Positions 20,401 through 30,994 of a stretch of 64,000 nucleotides of DNA are shown here, in pieces. The stretch is from NCBI GenBank assembly GCA_025917655.1, contig CP084608.1, forward strand, positions 2,294,001 through 2,358,000. Reading direction: 5' to 3'. Positions within the stretch are counted from its first letter, which is position 1. Each line of letters begins with the position of its first letter. The position numbers were made by a program, and so were the translations under genes. The notes under the pieces are model-generated. The model was not told the DNA's origin, made no database searches, and saw nothing but the letters and a program-made list of their open reading frames with translations. This DNA is from Chlorella sorokiniana (Eukaryota > Chlorophyta > Trebouxiophyceae > Chlorellales > Chlorellaceae).

Positions 20401-21714
20401 GGGGCAAGTCAAGGGCGCAGAGCCGCACCTGCACCACGTTACGCATGGGCGGCACGCTTGCATGATCCCACAAGTAGATCTTGCTGACGCCCAGCCTGCA
20501 GCGGGTGCGTCTTCAATGAATGGGTTCAGGGGAGGCGGGACAGCAGCGCCATGCCCAGCCGCAGAGGTGCGCCGCCAGCAGGGCGCTGCGGGAGCGCTGT
20601 GGGACCTGCAAATACGGCTGCTGCGCCCTTGCTGCCGGGCATCAGCGCTGCCCAGCCAGCTCAGCTCCAAAGCCAGCCAGGCAGTCGACAGCAGCCAGCA
20701 GACAGCCGGGCCACCAGCCTGCATCGGGTTCCAGCCCTCCCCCGCCGAATGCACGACAAGGCTGCATTGACATGGCTCGCCAATGCGTGCCTGTCCCAGC
20801 GCCCCCGCCCCGCCCCTGCAGAAGGTATTTCTGCCAGGCTGCCGCCCTGTCCTCCCCACCTGACGTGGTGGCTGACCCACTCCAGCATGTCTGCATGAGC
20901 GTCCCGAGCCACCACACAGATGGCAACGTAGCCCAGGCCTGGGTGCCCTGCAGGGTGGCACGGGGCCCATACAAAGATGGCCAAAGTTGGTTCTACAGCT
21001 AGTGCAGGGTGGGGGGGATGCTACTGCTCCCCCAAAGGTTGCGGAGCGAGGAGGGGGGCGAGGCTGCGCAGGCTGCGCACACGTGTCCTCATGCCCCAGC
21101 AAACAGCACCCAGAAGCTGCTCGCACCGGGCGTGAGGAAGCTGCTGCTGCTCAGCTCCTGTGTGCGCTCTCGCACGCCGCTGGCCTGCCACTCCCTGCGC
21201 AGCTCAAGCGGCGGCAGCCGCACCAAAAGTCAGCGACAGTGCCGGCCAAGACGCGGCATGCAGTTACGAAAGCAGTAGCTGCGCAGCCCGCTGCAGAGGG
21301 AAGCCACTGCACCGGCTGGGTTGCTGCCGTTGCGCTGCCCACACCTGAATGGTGCAGCGGGCGGTGCCGCCACGCCAATCTCAAAGTTGGGAAGCGGTTG
21401 GCGCTGCTGCTCCCCTGTGGCACGTTAAAGGGAGGCCGCGATGTTTGGCGGTTAGGTTTGGTCTCTTCTATAGGGAATGCACAATGGTTATTCCGCGCAC
21501 CTTCCGCTTGCAACAAGCGACGATGGTGCAGAGCGGCCTCCGCCGCCACGGCCGCCTTGGTGCCCGACCCATCGGCAAGCCCCTGCCGCACGTCTTGAAC
21601 TGGCGACCCAAGGTCCGGTTCTGCAGCTATCCGCGACGTCACAACTGTAGGCAAGGCCAGCAGAACTATGCCGGCGACACAGAGCAGCGTTGCGCGCTGC
21701 GGCGCCGATGTCAT
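17463..21714 (-). CDS. GT92-family (DUF23) glycosyltransferase with Gln/Ala-rich tail
   Basis: Probably a Golgi type II membrane enzyme that adds a sugar such as galactose to glycans. The start at 21714 gives a short basic end and a signal anchor (LLCVAGIVLLALPTVV). About twelve small exons follow. Family features: GYVAICVVARDAHADMLEW and VSHHVR; LGVSKIYLWDHASVPPMRN; GYIAAGLLEYQHFDNFQ; HTWMAFIDVDEFLMF (the DVD acid motif, ~19850-19810); AVHWLIFGSSGHESRP; ALVKTIVRTA; GPHNFAHNC; HHYAVKSREEFALKMVRG; WEFFDFVDEWSIEHNFDG. These match the GT92 order from the V-x-NE/ARD start to the HY-KS-EE-x-K-x-RG end. The last exon (17463-17996) is a ~150-residue tail of Gln and Ala runs after DFWLKGLDDPRLQ. The tail shows no known domain. 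All core exons stay in frame. The sugar donor and acceptor are not known. Confidence 0.88.
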
Positions 21715-22314
21715 CACTGCATGAGCTCCAAGAAAATCATTGAATGCCGCCCGCAATCTGCCAGCCCGGCCCCTTCAGCACCGGACCCTCGGCAGCACGC
21801 TCAGCACGGGAGATGCACCTCCTTTTTCAGCACGGTTGATACCAAATTGGATTCATCCCGCACCCAGCCTGACGATGACGCAGCTCGGCATTCAATGTGG
21901 GCTACAACTTGTTGAAAGTTGCATCCAACCGCGGCGGCCGCCGGCGATGGCACCGGCCGGCAGGACGGTGAGACGTAATAAATCTACACGTGCTCCCGGC
22001 AGAACTCAACAGCTCAATCACTCATACCATAGTCTGTATATAGGTACAAGCAATATAGGTACAAGCAAACAATACATGCGGAGAGGTACAGGGCAAATGG
22101 TGGTAGAGCAGGTGCGGTAGAGGCGGCAGCACCGAGCTAGAAATCGCAGACCTCCGCGCATTCAAGGCATGGCCCGCGATGAGGTGCAACAACACATGGT
22201 TCCATCATATTCAATCAACATAGTTGCCACGAGGCATAAAATTCATCAAGTCTGCCTGCGGAGCAACGTCAACACGGCAGCTGGGTGCTGGCGCCAGCCT
22301 GGTGCCGCCAGCCC
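21715..22314. other. Spacer upstream of GT92 and downstream of the NmrA-like gene
   Basis: This 600-base spacer between tandem minus-strand genes has a visibly lower GC content around 21960-22260. It contains the GT92 promoter and the 3' UTR of the next gene. A perfect 15-base tandem duplication (ATATAGGTACAAGCA at 22038-22052 and 22053-22067) lies about 330 bases upstream of the GT92 start. No gene is seen. Confidence 0.5.
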
Positions 22315-24659
22315 TCACAGGCACGGCAGGCTGGCGTCCGCCCAGCGCGTCTCCTCCAGGAACGTATCAAAGTCCTGCAGGCCAAAGCGGTCGCGGCATG
22401 CCTCCACATCCACGCCGTAGCCCTGTGGGCGGGGAGTGAGCTGGCGCGGTGGTCACTTGGCGTGGGCATGCCAGAGTGTGGGAAGAAAAGCACCAGGCAG
22501 CAGCCCCTAGGGGGCAGCATGTGCAGAGGTGTTGGGCATTTCGCAAGCGACGCAGAAGGGTAGGCGAACAGGCACCGAGCCATCGCGTGGCCTGGCATAC
22601 CCCGATGCCCGCGCTGGCAGTACGGTACTGCTCACTGTGGTGGAGTAGTATCGGCAGATGCGGTACAGATCACGGTTGAACAGCCAGAAGGGCCAGGCGG
22701 GCAGGCGGCGGTGCGACACCGCCGGCTGGCCGCCCTGCGCCCGCCCAAACGCGTCTGCCACCTGCACGGGCGTCAGCGCATCGCCAGCCAGCGGTACCGC
22801 CTTGCCTGCAAGGGGTGGGGGACAGGTGAGGAGCGGGTGGACAGCGCTGCAGCAGCAGCCCCGCGGCGGCAACAGACAGCAGGCGCTGCAGCTGGGTGCC
22901 AAGGCTGAAGCTGCTGCCGGCAGCGGCAGCATGCAGTGCCGCTGAACAGCCTCCACAGCCAGCTCACCGATGAACTCCTCGGGCGCCCGTACGACCTGCG
23001 CTGCCACCCGCCCCATGTCCTTCACGCTGCCGAGGGGAGAGGGGTGGGTGTGTGATTTGTGTGTGAGGGTTTGGGGTGGGGGATGGGTCAGAGAGGCGGG
23101 TAGGATGACATGCTTGTCGTGGGCGTGAGCAGGAACGCGCGGGTGGGCAGCCGGCAGGAGGCAGAAGGGGGCCCAGTGCACCACACCGGTGCTGCACTCT
23201 CTTCCCATCATGATGCGATCACACGCGCTGTTATCATTGTCCGCGCCCCCTGTGCCACAGGGGGAAGGCGCCGCCCTGCGCACCTGACCATCTGCAGCGG
23301 CTGGTCCGGGGCACCGCAAAGGCGAAGGTGCCCTTGAGGATGGCGGGGCGGGTGTGCGCCTTCCACAGCTCCTCCATGAACAGCGTGGCCTGGCGCGCAC
23401 AGCAGAGGGGGCAGCACAGCAGCAGGTGTGTGAGGGAGAGTGTGTATGTGTGAGGGGAGGCGTCACAGCAGCAGGTGCAAGAGAGAGACTGTGTTTGTGC
23501 GTGCTCCAGGTGAGAGCTAGGGAGGGAGAAATGCAAGTGTGCGCAAGCGAGTGCCAGAGCGCGGAAGATGTGGTGGTGGTGGGCAGCGGGGGCAGCAGGG
23601 GGCGAAATGCGCCAGCCAGCAATGCAAGGTCAGCGATGCAGCGGCTGCACCGCAAACGGCGGCAGAGAGAGGGGGCTCGCCTGCAGCGCTGTGAAGGGCA
23701 GGCCCGCGGCGGCAAAGATGTCCTCCACCTGGTGCTTCTGCTCCATCTGCAACATAAAACCAAATGTGAAACCAACGGAAATTCAAAGAAACAGCAGTGA
23801 CAGGCGCACAGCATGACGATGTTTGTTTGATGGCGGGCAGGAGGGAGCCAGATAGTAAGGCGGTCGCAACATGCAACAGGCCATGCGGCATCGGGCGGCA
23901 CCGGCAAACGAGCTGCCAGGCGTGAGAGGCAATCGATCGGTGCGCGCCTGCGAGATGCCCCAGCCGCAGCCGCGCCCGCGCTGCTGTTGTAGACGACGTG
24001 GGTGACGCCCGCGGCGGCCAGCGCGGCAGCCAGGCGGCGGGCACGCTCCAGCTCAGCGGGGTCCGCGGCGGCTGCGCAGATTGATGGGTAAGGAGAGGAA
24101 AGCTTCCCAATATCAGCACGCTCCAATGCTTTCCCAGTCGATGGCAGGAGTTCTAGGCAGCAAACACACTACAAGAGACGCACATCAAGCATCTCAAAAA
24201 TCGCGAGAGCGGCGGGGCGGCGGCACAACCGCTCACCTCCGTCGGCGGACAGCGCATGCACGTAGATGGCGCGGGAGTTGCTGGCACCGCTGCCCTTGCT
24301 GCCGCTTGGGCTGCCGAGGGCGGTGCGCAGGCTCTCTTCGCTGTCCAAGTCAGCACCCAACACCTCGAGCCCCCGGGCAACCAGGTCCGCGTGCCCCGAG
24401 GAGGCGGGCCGGCTGGAAAGCAGGCAGATGTCCTGCGGCGGTACGCCCGCCTCCAGCAGGCCCTCCAGCGCGCGGCGGCCTGTGCGGCCAGTGCCGCCGA
24501 TGACCAGCAGCGGGCGAGTCGCGGCGGAGCGCAGGGCGCAGGCGCCGCGCGCCGGTCTGGGGAGGGCGGTGCCGCTGGCTGCGGGCTGGCAGACGCCCTC
24601 GTCAGGGTGCACATCCTGAAAGGTCCGCCAAGGCCCGCGGAAACTCGGTGCGCTAGCAT
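22315..24659 (-). CDS. NmrA-like NAD(P)-binding (atypical SDR) protein
   Basis: A Rossmann-fold protein of the NmrA/atypical short-chain dehydrogenase group, which acts as an NADP sensor or reductase. The nucleotide-binding loop is RPLLVIGGTGRTGRRALEG with EVLGADLDSEESLRTAL (~24520-24320). Later exons give AAALAAAGVTHVVYNSSAG, FAAAGLPFTALQ, ATLFMEELWKAHTRPAIL, SVKDMGRVAAQVVRAPEEF and IGEL, AVPLAGDALTPVQVADAF, LPAWPFWLFNRDLYRI and a last exon GVDVEACRDRFGLQDFDTF to the stop at 22315. This order fits NmrA proteins, whose C-terminal half covers the substrate cleft. The start is uncertain: ATGs at 24659 or 24614 need a one-base shift before RPLLV, while the ATG at 24870 is in frame directly. The Ala/Pro/Ser-rich start looks plastid-like. 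The substrate is unknown. Confidence 0.8.
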
Positions 24660-25466
24660 GTCTAACTTGAGCGGGGGAAACGCGATCAGCCCTTGTGTGA
24701 GCTTCCGAGACGCCCGGCGCTGCGTACCATGCCTTTGTGAACTGCGTGAAGCTACAAACTGCTCCAGAACGGCCCCTCCGGGAGCCCAAACGTTGCTGCG
24801 TCAGCCGGCGGCAAAGCGCAGCACGGTCAGCTGCTGGACACAGGCCGTCATCAGCTGGCTGGCAGCACATCTCACCTGTGTATGACAAGACCAGCAGAAC
24901 GCACAGAGCTTCTGATCGTGTTGTCCGTCAAGAGGAGCATAGGATTCTGCCAATGCGCCCGAGACAGTCGGGCCTGTTGCGGCGGTGGTCGAGGTGAGCT
25001 CTCGTCGTCACACGGTAGGTTGGGCAGCAGGGCGGGAGGCTGTCCAACCATTAGAGGATGACGCGTTCACGCTTTTCCCAAATTTGCCTGGTGCAGGCTC
25101 AATACATCACGGCAGATTGAACCCCTGCTGTTCCAACGCATCTGCAGCAAGTTGCCGCCACCTCACCGACCAGCATCAACAGTGCAGCCGTTTATTTATT
25201 TGTATCAGCTGCGTTCCCTTCGCGTCTCTCAAGACCCATTGGGTGGAGGCTCTAAGAGGAACACCAGCGTCTTTCGATCGCTTTCAGACACTTGAATTTG
25301 CGAATTGACAGAAGCGCAATGCAAATCAAACCGGGAGAAACGCGCGTGTTGTTAGCTAAAGGCGAGATTTGTGCTTACCGATAACGGGCAACGGCCTGGT
25401 TGCACAACCGGTGGCGGCCGCTGCCGCCATTACCTGCCACCCTTCAGCATCGCTGCCCGCAGGCTG
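24660..25466. other. Divergent promoter region, NmrA-like / RNase H2B
   Basis: About 800 bases with lower GC, especially 25050-25340. The near 24.66-24.87 kb part may belong to the first exon of the NmrA-like gene, and some of the right end may be 5' sequence of the RNase H2B gene, whose start is not secure. An AT-rich patch (GTTTATTTATTTGTATC, 25190-25206) may be a core promoter element. No other gene is seen. Confidence 0.45.
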
Positions 25467-27178
25467 ATGCTGTTGCTCCCTCTCGCAGGCATCGCAGTTG
25501 GTGAGCCACAGCATCTCCAGCAGTTTGTCACGCTGCCAGATCCTAGAACAGGTAGGGCAACACATGGTGTTTGTGCAGGCTGCTTTACGCATCGCCGGGT
25601 GGACATGGCCTCGTCCGGCCCTCCTCCCCCGCAGGCGAGCCCTCCAGCTACCTGGTTGCTGGCGGCAGCCTCCAGGAGCTCAACTGGTACAAGCAGCAGC
25701 ACAGCAGCTGGTTTGTGGGCAACAAAGTGGTGCAGGGTGAGCGCCAACAGCAGGGGCCCCTACGGAAGTTCAGCAGCGGCAGGCTGACCCGGGCGACAGC
25801 GTCACTGCCCAGCATTGAGCCCACAGCTTGTCACTGCCCACATTATTGCAGATGGCGGCCTGTTCCTGGCCACACCAGTGGACCCGCTGCTTGTGCTGCT
25901 GCCGCTGCTTGAGGCAGCGAGGGACGCCCAAAACGTGTTTCAAGACCTGGAGCAGCTGCTTGGGTGAGCGTGCTGTGCCGCCAGTATCCTGTCTGTCGTG
26001 GCTTGGATGACTTGGTAAAGGGTGAATTCAGGAGAGCAGCTTGGAAAGTCGCTGGTAAGGAAGGAGACGGAGAACTGGCATGGATCTCTGCCCAGCCCCG
26101 GTCGGCCCCTTGCTGCCCCCGCAGCTCCGGGGCCGCCTCCGTCGCGCACCTTCTGCTGCCGCTGCTGCGCGGCGGCGAGCTCCTTGGCAGCGTGTGCGAC
26201 GTGAAGCAGGCTGGGGGCAGAGCTTCTACCGGCTCAGCGATGCGCGGGTGCTGGCCTGGCTTGGGCTCAAAGTGCGGCAGGCCAAGGCGGCGATGCAGGC
26301 CACGGCGGCGGGCGCCTTCAGGTGCGGGCATGCTTCAGCAAGCCGCAACTGCGTGCACTCCCTTGCCTTGTTTACCGGCAGTTTGAAGCGCAGCAGCTCG
26401 CCTGGCTGTTAACCCTGCCCCAGCTCTGTGTGCAATGCGTCTGACACGCCACGCTGCCCACGCTGTGCAGCGGCATGGATGACCTGTCGCTCACAGCGTA
26501 CGCAGCGGGGCTGATTGGCGAGTACCTGGCGCCTCGCTGGCAGGACCGGCTGGCAGCGGTGAGGCGCAGCAGCTGGGCGGATGCCTGGCATGCAGGGCCT
26601 GCCCTGAAGCGCTGTGATGCTGCCGCAGCTCCCCGCACAGCACATGCTATGCACGTTGGTGTGTCCTAGCACCGCTGGCTGCCCTCTCCGCAGGCCCTGG
26701 ATCTTGCGCAGGACCTGCCTGCGCAGCCAGCACACCCGCCTCCAGACTACGACACACAGGTGGGCCCTGGGCTGGCGCTGCAACGCTGCTCCGCCCAACT
26801 CGTCGCCCCCTCTCCCAAACATCACAAACTCGCGCTTTGATTTCTCTATGACCGGCGGCCGTATGCATGCAGTTCCCACACAATACCCCGCCCCGTCGCC
26901 CCTCCACCCCACACCACGCCTCATACCATGGGCCAGCCGCGCTCCCTCCTTCGTTCACACGCACTGCTGACCGCTCGCCTGCCTGCCCCTCCCCTCGCTG
27001 CCGCTCTCCATGGGCGGTGCCGCAGCCGGTGGACAAGCGGCCCCGCCTGGACCCCAAAGAGCTGGCCAAGCAGAAGGCGGCGGAGACGCGGCAGGCAGCC
27101 AAGGCCGCCAAGCTGGCGAAAGAGGCGTCCGGCATGCGCAAGCTCTCCGCCTTCTTCCGGCCGGCGGCGCAGAAGTGA
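25467..27178 (+). CDS. Ribonuclease H2 subunit B
   Basis: A non-catalytic subunit of RNase H2, which removes ribonucleotides from DNA and RNA-DNA hybrids in the nucleus. Matches to human RNASEH2B run in order: QELNWYKQQHSSWFVGNKVV (human F-x-EVK-F-x-SWFI), DGGLFLATPVDPLLVLLPLL (human ATPVDPLFLLL), VAHLLLPLLRGGELLGSVC, FYRLSDARVLAWLGLKV (human YYKYSKEKTLKWLEKKV), LTAYAAGLIGEYLAPRW, then a basic lysine-rich tail KRPRLDPKELAKQKAAETRQ. The end SGMRKLSAFFRP (27127-27166) parallels the human PIP-box end that binds PCNA. Exon 4 needs one added base before WGQSFYRLSD. I place the start at the ATG at 25467 (MLLLPLAGIAVGEPQ), but a short upstream exon is possible. Confidence 0.87.
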
Positions 27179-27542
27179 GGGCGGCGCTGGCCAGCCGGCA
27201 CCGCTGCAGTTGGCAGGGACGCCAGAGGGTGGCGCTGGGCCCTCTGCCAGCGGCGGCATTGCAGCCTTTCTCACACATGCTCCGAGTGCTTGTGGCACCA
27301 GCCATTGAACGAGAGGGACAAGAGCTGGCCATGCTAGGTCGCGGGAAAGGCCCGGTGTTGAAAGCTGTGCAGGCGAGTGCTTCAGGGCGGGAGGCGACAC
27401 AGGGAATGGAGCTCAAGTCAGAAAACAAATGAAAGCTTGGCTTGGTTCATTTGTCAATCAGAAGCTTAGATTCATAGGTTGCAGCAGCCAGGCTCTGCCG
27501 GGCGCCAGTCCACTCCGAATAAGCGCCAGCTGTGTGGCGCCC
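27179..27542. other. Convergent 3' UTR spacer
   Basis: These 364 bases lie between the stop of RNase H2B (plus) and the stop of the DUF1995 gene (minus). No ORF with good codon use or domain is visible, so this is read as back-to-back 3' UTRs. Confidence 0.5.
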
Positions 27543-30278
27543 TCAGCGCCGCCGTGCGGACGCCGCCGCCGCCCTGGGAAGCACCTCCAGCGCCACCTGG
27601 CGCTGGTTGGGCATCTCTGCCCGCTCCTCCACCAGCGTGAACCCGGCTGCAGTGCGGCTAAAGATCTGGAAGGGGCCGGGATAGCAACGGAAGATGCAGC
27701 CGCCCGCTGCGCCCTTGAAGTTCTGATATATACATTGTGCGGGGGGGGGCCGGGGGAGGGGGAGCGAGGGCAAGTTTGAGGAGGCACGCGATGAGCCGGT
27801 GTGCATTCCGCACATCCACACGGTTCCGCCGCTGCGACGGCATGCAGAATGCATGCCAGCCTTGCAGCACCCAGCGCCTGCCAGCGGTGCAGTGCAGGGA
27901 CCCGGTCACGCTGGCTTCCCTGCAGATTCCTGGCATCCCAAATCCCGCAGCTTGCAGCCCTGCCCGCCCACCTTGATGTAGTACGCGGTGGTGAACTGCG
28001 GGATGAAGCTCTTGGCGATGCGGCCGATCGCGGGGTAGAAGAAGGGCGGGTAGTAGCCTGCGCGGGCGGCGGGTGGGCCAGGGCAGAGCAGGCGGGCAGG
28101 GGCGACCTTGAATGAGCGCATCGGCAAGCATAGAGCCGCAGAAAAGGCCAGGCGAGTGCAGGCACAGGAATGCAAGGAATCGAGGAGGCAGGCCAGGCGA
28201 AGGGGCAGCAGGGAGCGGCGGCGGCCAGTGGAGCAGCGGCAGCAGCAGCAGCACACGCAGCAGTACACGCAGCAGCACACAGCAGCAGGCGGCGGCAGCA
28301 GCAGAATCAGAGAGCAAGGGGCGGCGTCTGTTCACCCGTGCGGATGCGGTCCAGCTCGGCGTTGAAGGTCACGATCGGCACGCTGCCCCGCCCCGCCGCC
28401 CCCAGCTGCTCGTGCAGCGCCGCCACCTCCAGCATCTCCTGCAGCCGTGAGGGGCGACAGGAAGAAAGGGAGAACGCGTCTGACTGTGTGTGCATGCGTC
28501 TGCGTGAGGGTGCTTGTGTGGGGACGACGTGCGAAGGGGGAGGGCCGGCCAGATGCTGCCCACAGCTGGGCGTGCCGGGCGTCGCCCACAACAGGGCCGC
28601 TGCTCGCCCACAGCCGCGGCCGCCGACCCCCGGGGTGCATGCCTGCGGGTTGAAGTGCGGGTACGCCATCACCAGTAGCTGCTCGCTGCCGTCCAGCTGG
28701 TCGGCGGCGTTGATCTGTGGGTGGAGAGGGGGCGGGTCAGGGGGTCATGTGGAGAGTGGGGCAAAAGAAGGAAGGAGGGAAGGCTGGGATGCAAGGCGGC
28801 ATGGGCACCCGCCACGCTCACCCACCCACCTTGTTCAGCGTCAGCCCCATGTCCAAAAAGGCGTTGGGCTTCATCTGCACAGCCATGCACACACAAGGCG
28901 GTGGTGGTGGCGGCAGCCAGCCCTGCAGCATCTGGCAGACTGCCGCGGAGGCACCAGACAGCCAGACAGACCCCCAGCGGCGCACGCCCCAGCCGCCTGA
29001 CACCCTGCCTGCTTTGCAACGAGGGTGGGAAGCCTGTTACACCCCACTCGGCCCCACTACATCCCCACTTGGCCCCACCACACCCTCGGTACACCCAAAC
29101 AGACCCACACACCAGGTAGCCAAACTTGAAGGCAGAACCCCAAACACGGGGTCAATAGTCCAGGAGCCGGCGTTGGGGTCCAACGCCTTCCCCTCCAGCG
29201 CCACTCCCAGCTCCTGTGCAAGGACGGGGGCCAAGGGGGCATGGGTGCAGCTCACGGCTCCACTACAATCCGGCCAATCGTTGCCAGCAGACGGCCCATG
29301 CGCTGCTGCTTGCGACCGATGCAGCTTCCACATTGCTGGGGACACCGCCGCTGCCGCTGTGCCGCCAACCCTGGTTGCGCATGCCGCCAACAACATCCAC
29401 TCCCCCAGGGCACGCTGTCATAAGGCGTCTGAGCCCACGCGCGCGGCAGTGGCCAGCCCCACACGTGCCTTGTTGTCGGGAAAGAAGATGCGTGTGGTGG
29501 CGGCGGCTTCGCGCCAGCCGCGCATGAACTGTCGTAGGTACTGGAGCGAGTAGGTCATCTCGTTGGCACCTGGGGGTGGGTGGGGTGTTGGCGGAGGGAG
29601 GGGTGGAAGGGGGATGGGGCTGCTGCCCAAGTGCGCTCTCCGGCCTCCTGGCCTGCTGCATGCACGCCAGAGGGGGCCCAACGCAGCCTCCCGCACCGGG
29701 CCCGCATCCCTTCTTCCCACACGCAGCGGCTGCCTTGTTGCACCGCCCGGCACACTTGGTAGCGCTCAGCCGCAGTTGCCTGCCCCCGTACACACGCTCA
29801 CCCTCTGCGTCGCCCGCCACCGCTGTGAGCGAGGCGGTGGGAAACTCAACCTCCACCAGGCGGGCGCCATCTGCAAGCGCCGCCTGCGTTGCCGCCTGCG
29901 CCTGCCGCACCGCCTGGTTGTAGTCGGCGGGGAAGGGCTGCGGGGGGCAAGGCAGCCGCAGGGAAAGGCGGAGGGTGGGTGCCCAGAAAGCGCTGAGTTG
30001 GACCGGGGCTGCCTTGGACCTGCAATACCGGTCCAACACCAGATGGAAGCCCACACACAGAACTTGAAGAGGGTGTAGAAACATGTCTGGGAGGGGTGTG
30101 CTGTTAGCCTCACCACGGCAGGCTCTGCCTCAGCTGCCCGGCAGGCTAGGCGCTGTCGCCGCCGCTGCTGCCTGGGCATTGCCGCTGCCGCCAATTGTTG
30201 ACGCCCTGGGTGCCGTCGCTGCAGCTGAAGCGTTTGTGACTTCTGGAGCATTGAAAACTGTGTTGTTTTCCCCGCCAT
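27543..30278 (-). CDS. DUF1995-domain plastid protein, LPA3-like
   Basis: DUF1995 proteins of plants include LPA3, needed for photosystem II assembly in the chloroplast; others have unknown roles. The ATG at 30278 opens a ~55-residue Gln/Arg/Ala-rich transit peptide ending near RLACRAAEAEPAV. Exon 2 (from ~29940) begins the domain: PFPADYNQAVRQAQAATQA then LVEVEFPTASLTAVAGDAE. Further exons give NEMTYSLQYLRQFMRGW with TRIFFPDNK, ELGVALEGKALDPNAGSW, KPNAFLDMGLTLNKV, INAADQLDGSEQLLVMAYPH, VPIVTFNAELDRIRTG, YYPPFFYPAIGRIAKSFIP then QFTTAYYIK, and finally AGGCIFRCYPGPFQIFSRT to the stop at 27543. The FPT start, the FFPD box and the RCYPGPFQ end are typical of the family. The exons stay in frame. 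LPA3 function is an inference from the family. Confidence 0.87.
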
Positions 30279-30994
30279 TGCTGCGCGATGTGAGGCTGCC
30301 GGGAGATAACCTGCGATAGGCTGATCGTTGCCGTCTGCCTCAAGAAGAAGATTGATGCTCAGGCGGCATGATCAATATAGGCAGAACTGATCGACGGACA
30401 CCCCTCCATGCTGCGGGTGAGGTGGCGGGCGGGCGGGCGGGCGGCAGGGGTCGTCATTGTGGGCACTTGTGTGGTGATCATAGAGCCACGCTGCGGTGAG
30501 TTTCTTGTGGTCCCTATCGCAGCTGCAACGGGGTCTCAGTGCGCAGTGCATGCACCAGACCATGGGCGGCAACGCGGCCTTGACTACATGCCGCTGGATG
30601 GAAGTCTCAACACTTGCCAAATGACAGCTTGGGGCAACATGTGTGGGATTCAGGGCTATTGCTGGGCGCTGCATGTTTCCATTTATGGCAGGCTCATGGT
30701 CCGATGAGGACCTGGCTGATGCATGACGTTGATGGGCACGCGGTTGCAGTGTCGAGATTTGCCAGCGTCAAGCGAGAGTGCGAGCAATCTGTCACCAAGC
30801 TGCTGCCCTTTCTACACCACATGGAAGACGTCTCGATTGGTGTTATCAACCATGCCCCGCTTGCGTCCTCAATGGCCTCAATGTATTTCAACTGGCGGTG
30901 CAAGCACGGCGCCGCCTACCGCCCAGCGCCAGCACGGCTTCCTTCACTAAGCGCACAGGGCCCTTTGCACCGGGTCTTATTGAAATGCTTCAAG
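30279..30994. other. Divergent promoter region, DUF1995 / SMYD4-like
   Basis: About 700 bases between two divergent starts. An ORF stays open on the plus strand into the next gene, but the part before 30995 has mixed third-codon bases and no homology I can see. I treat it as promoter and 5' UTR. If the SMYD start is wrong, the ATG at 30702 in the same frame is the next candidate. Confidence 0.45.

Noticed and set aside
22507-24126. A 539-residue minus-strand open frame
   Set aside because: It reads straight through introns of the NmrA-like gene. Only parts of it match the family, and those parts are joined better by splice sites.
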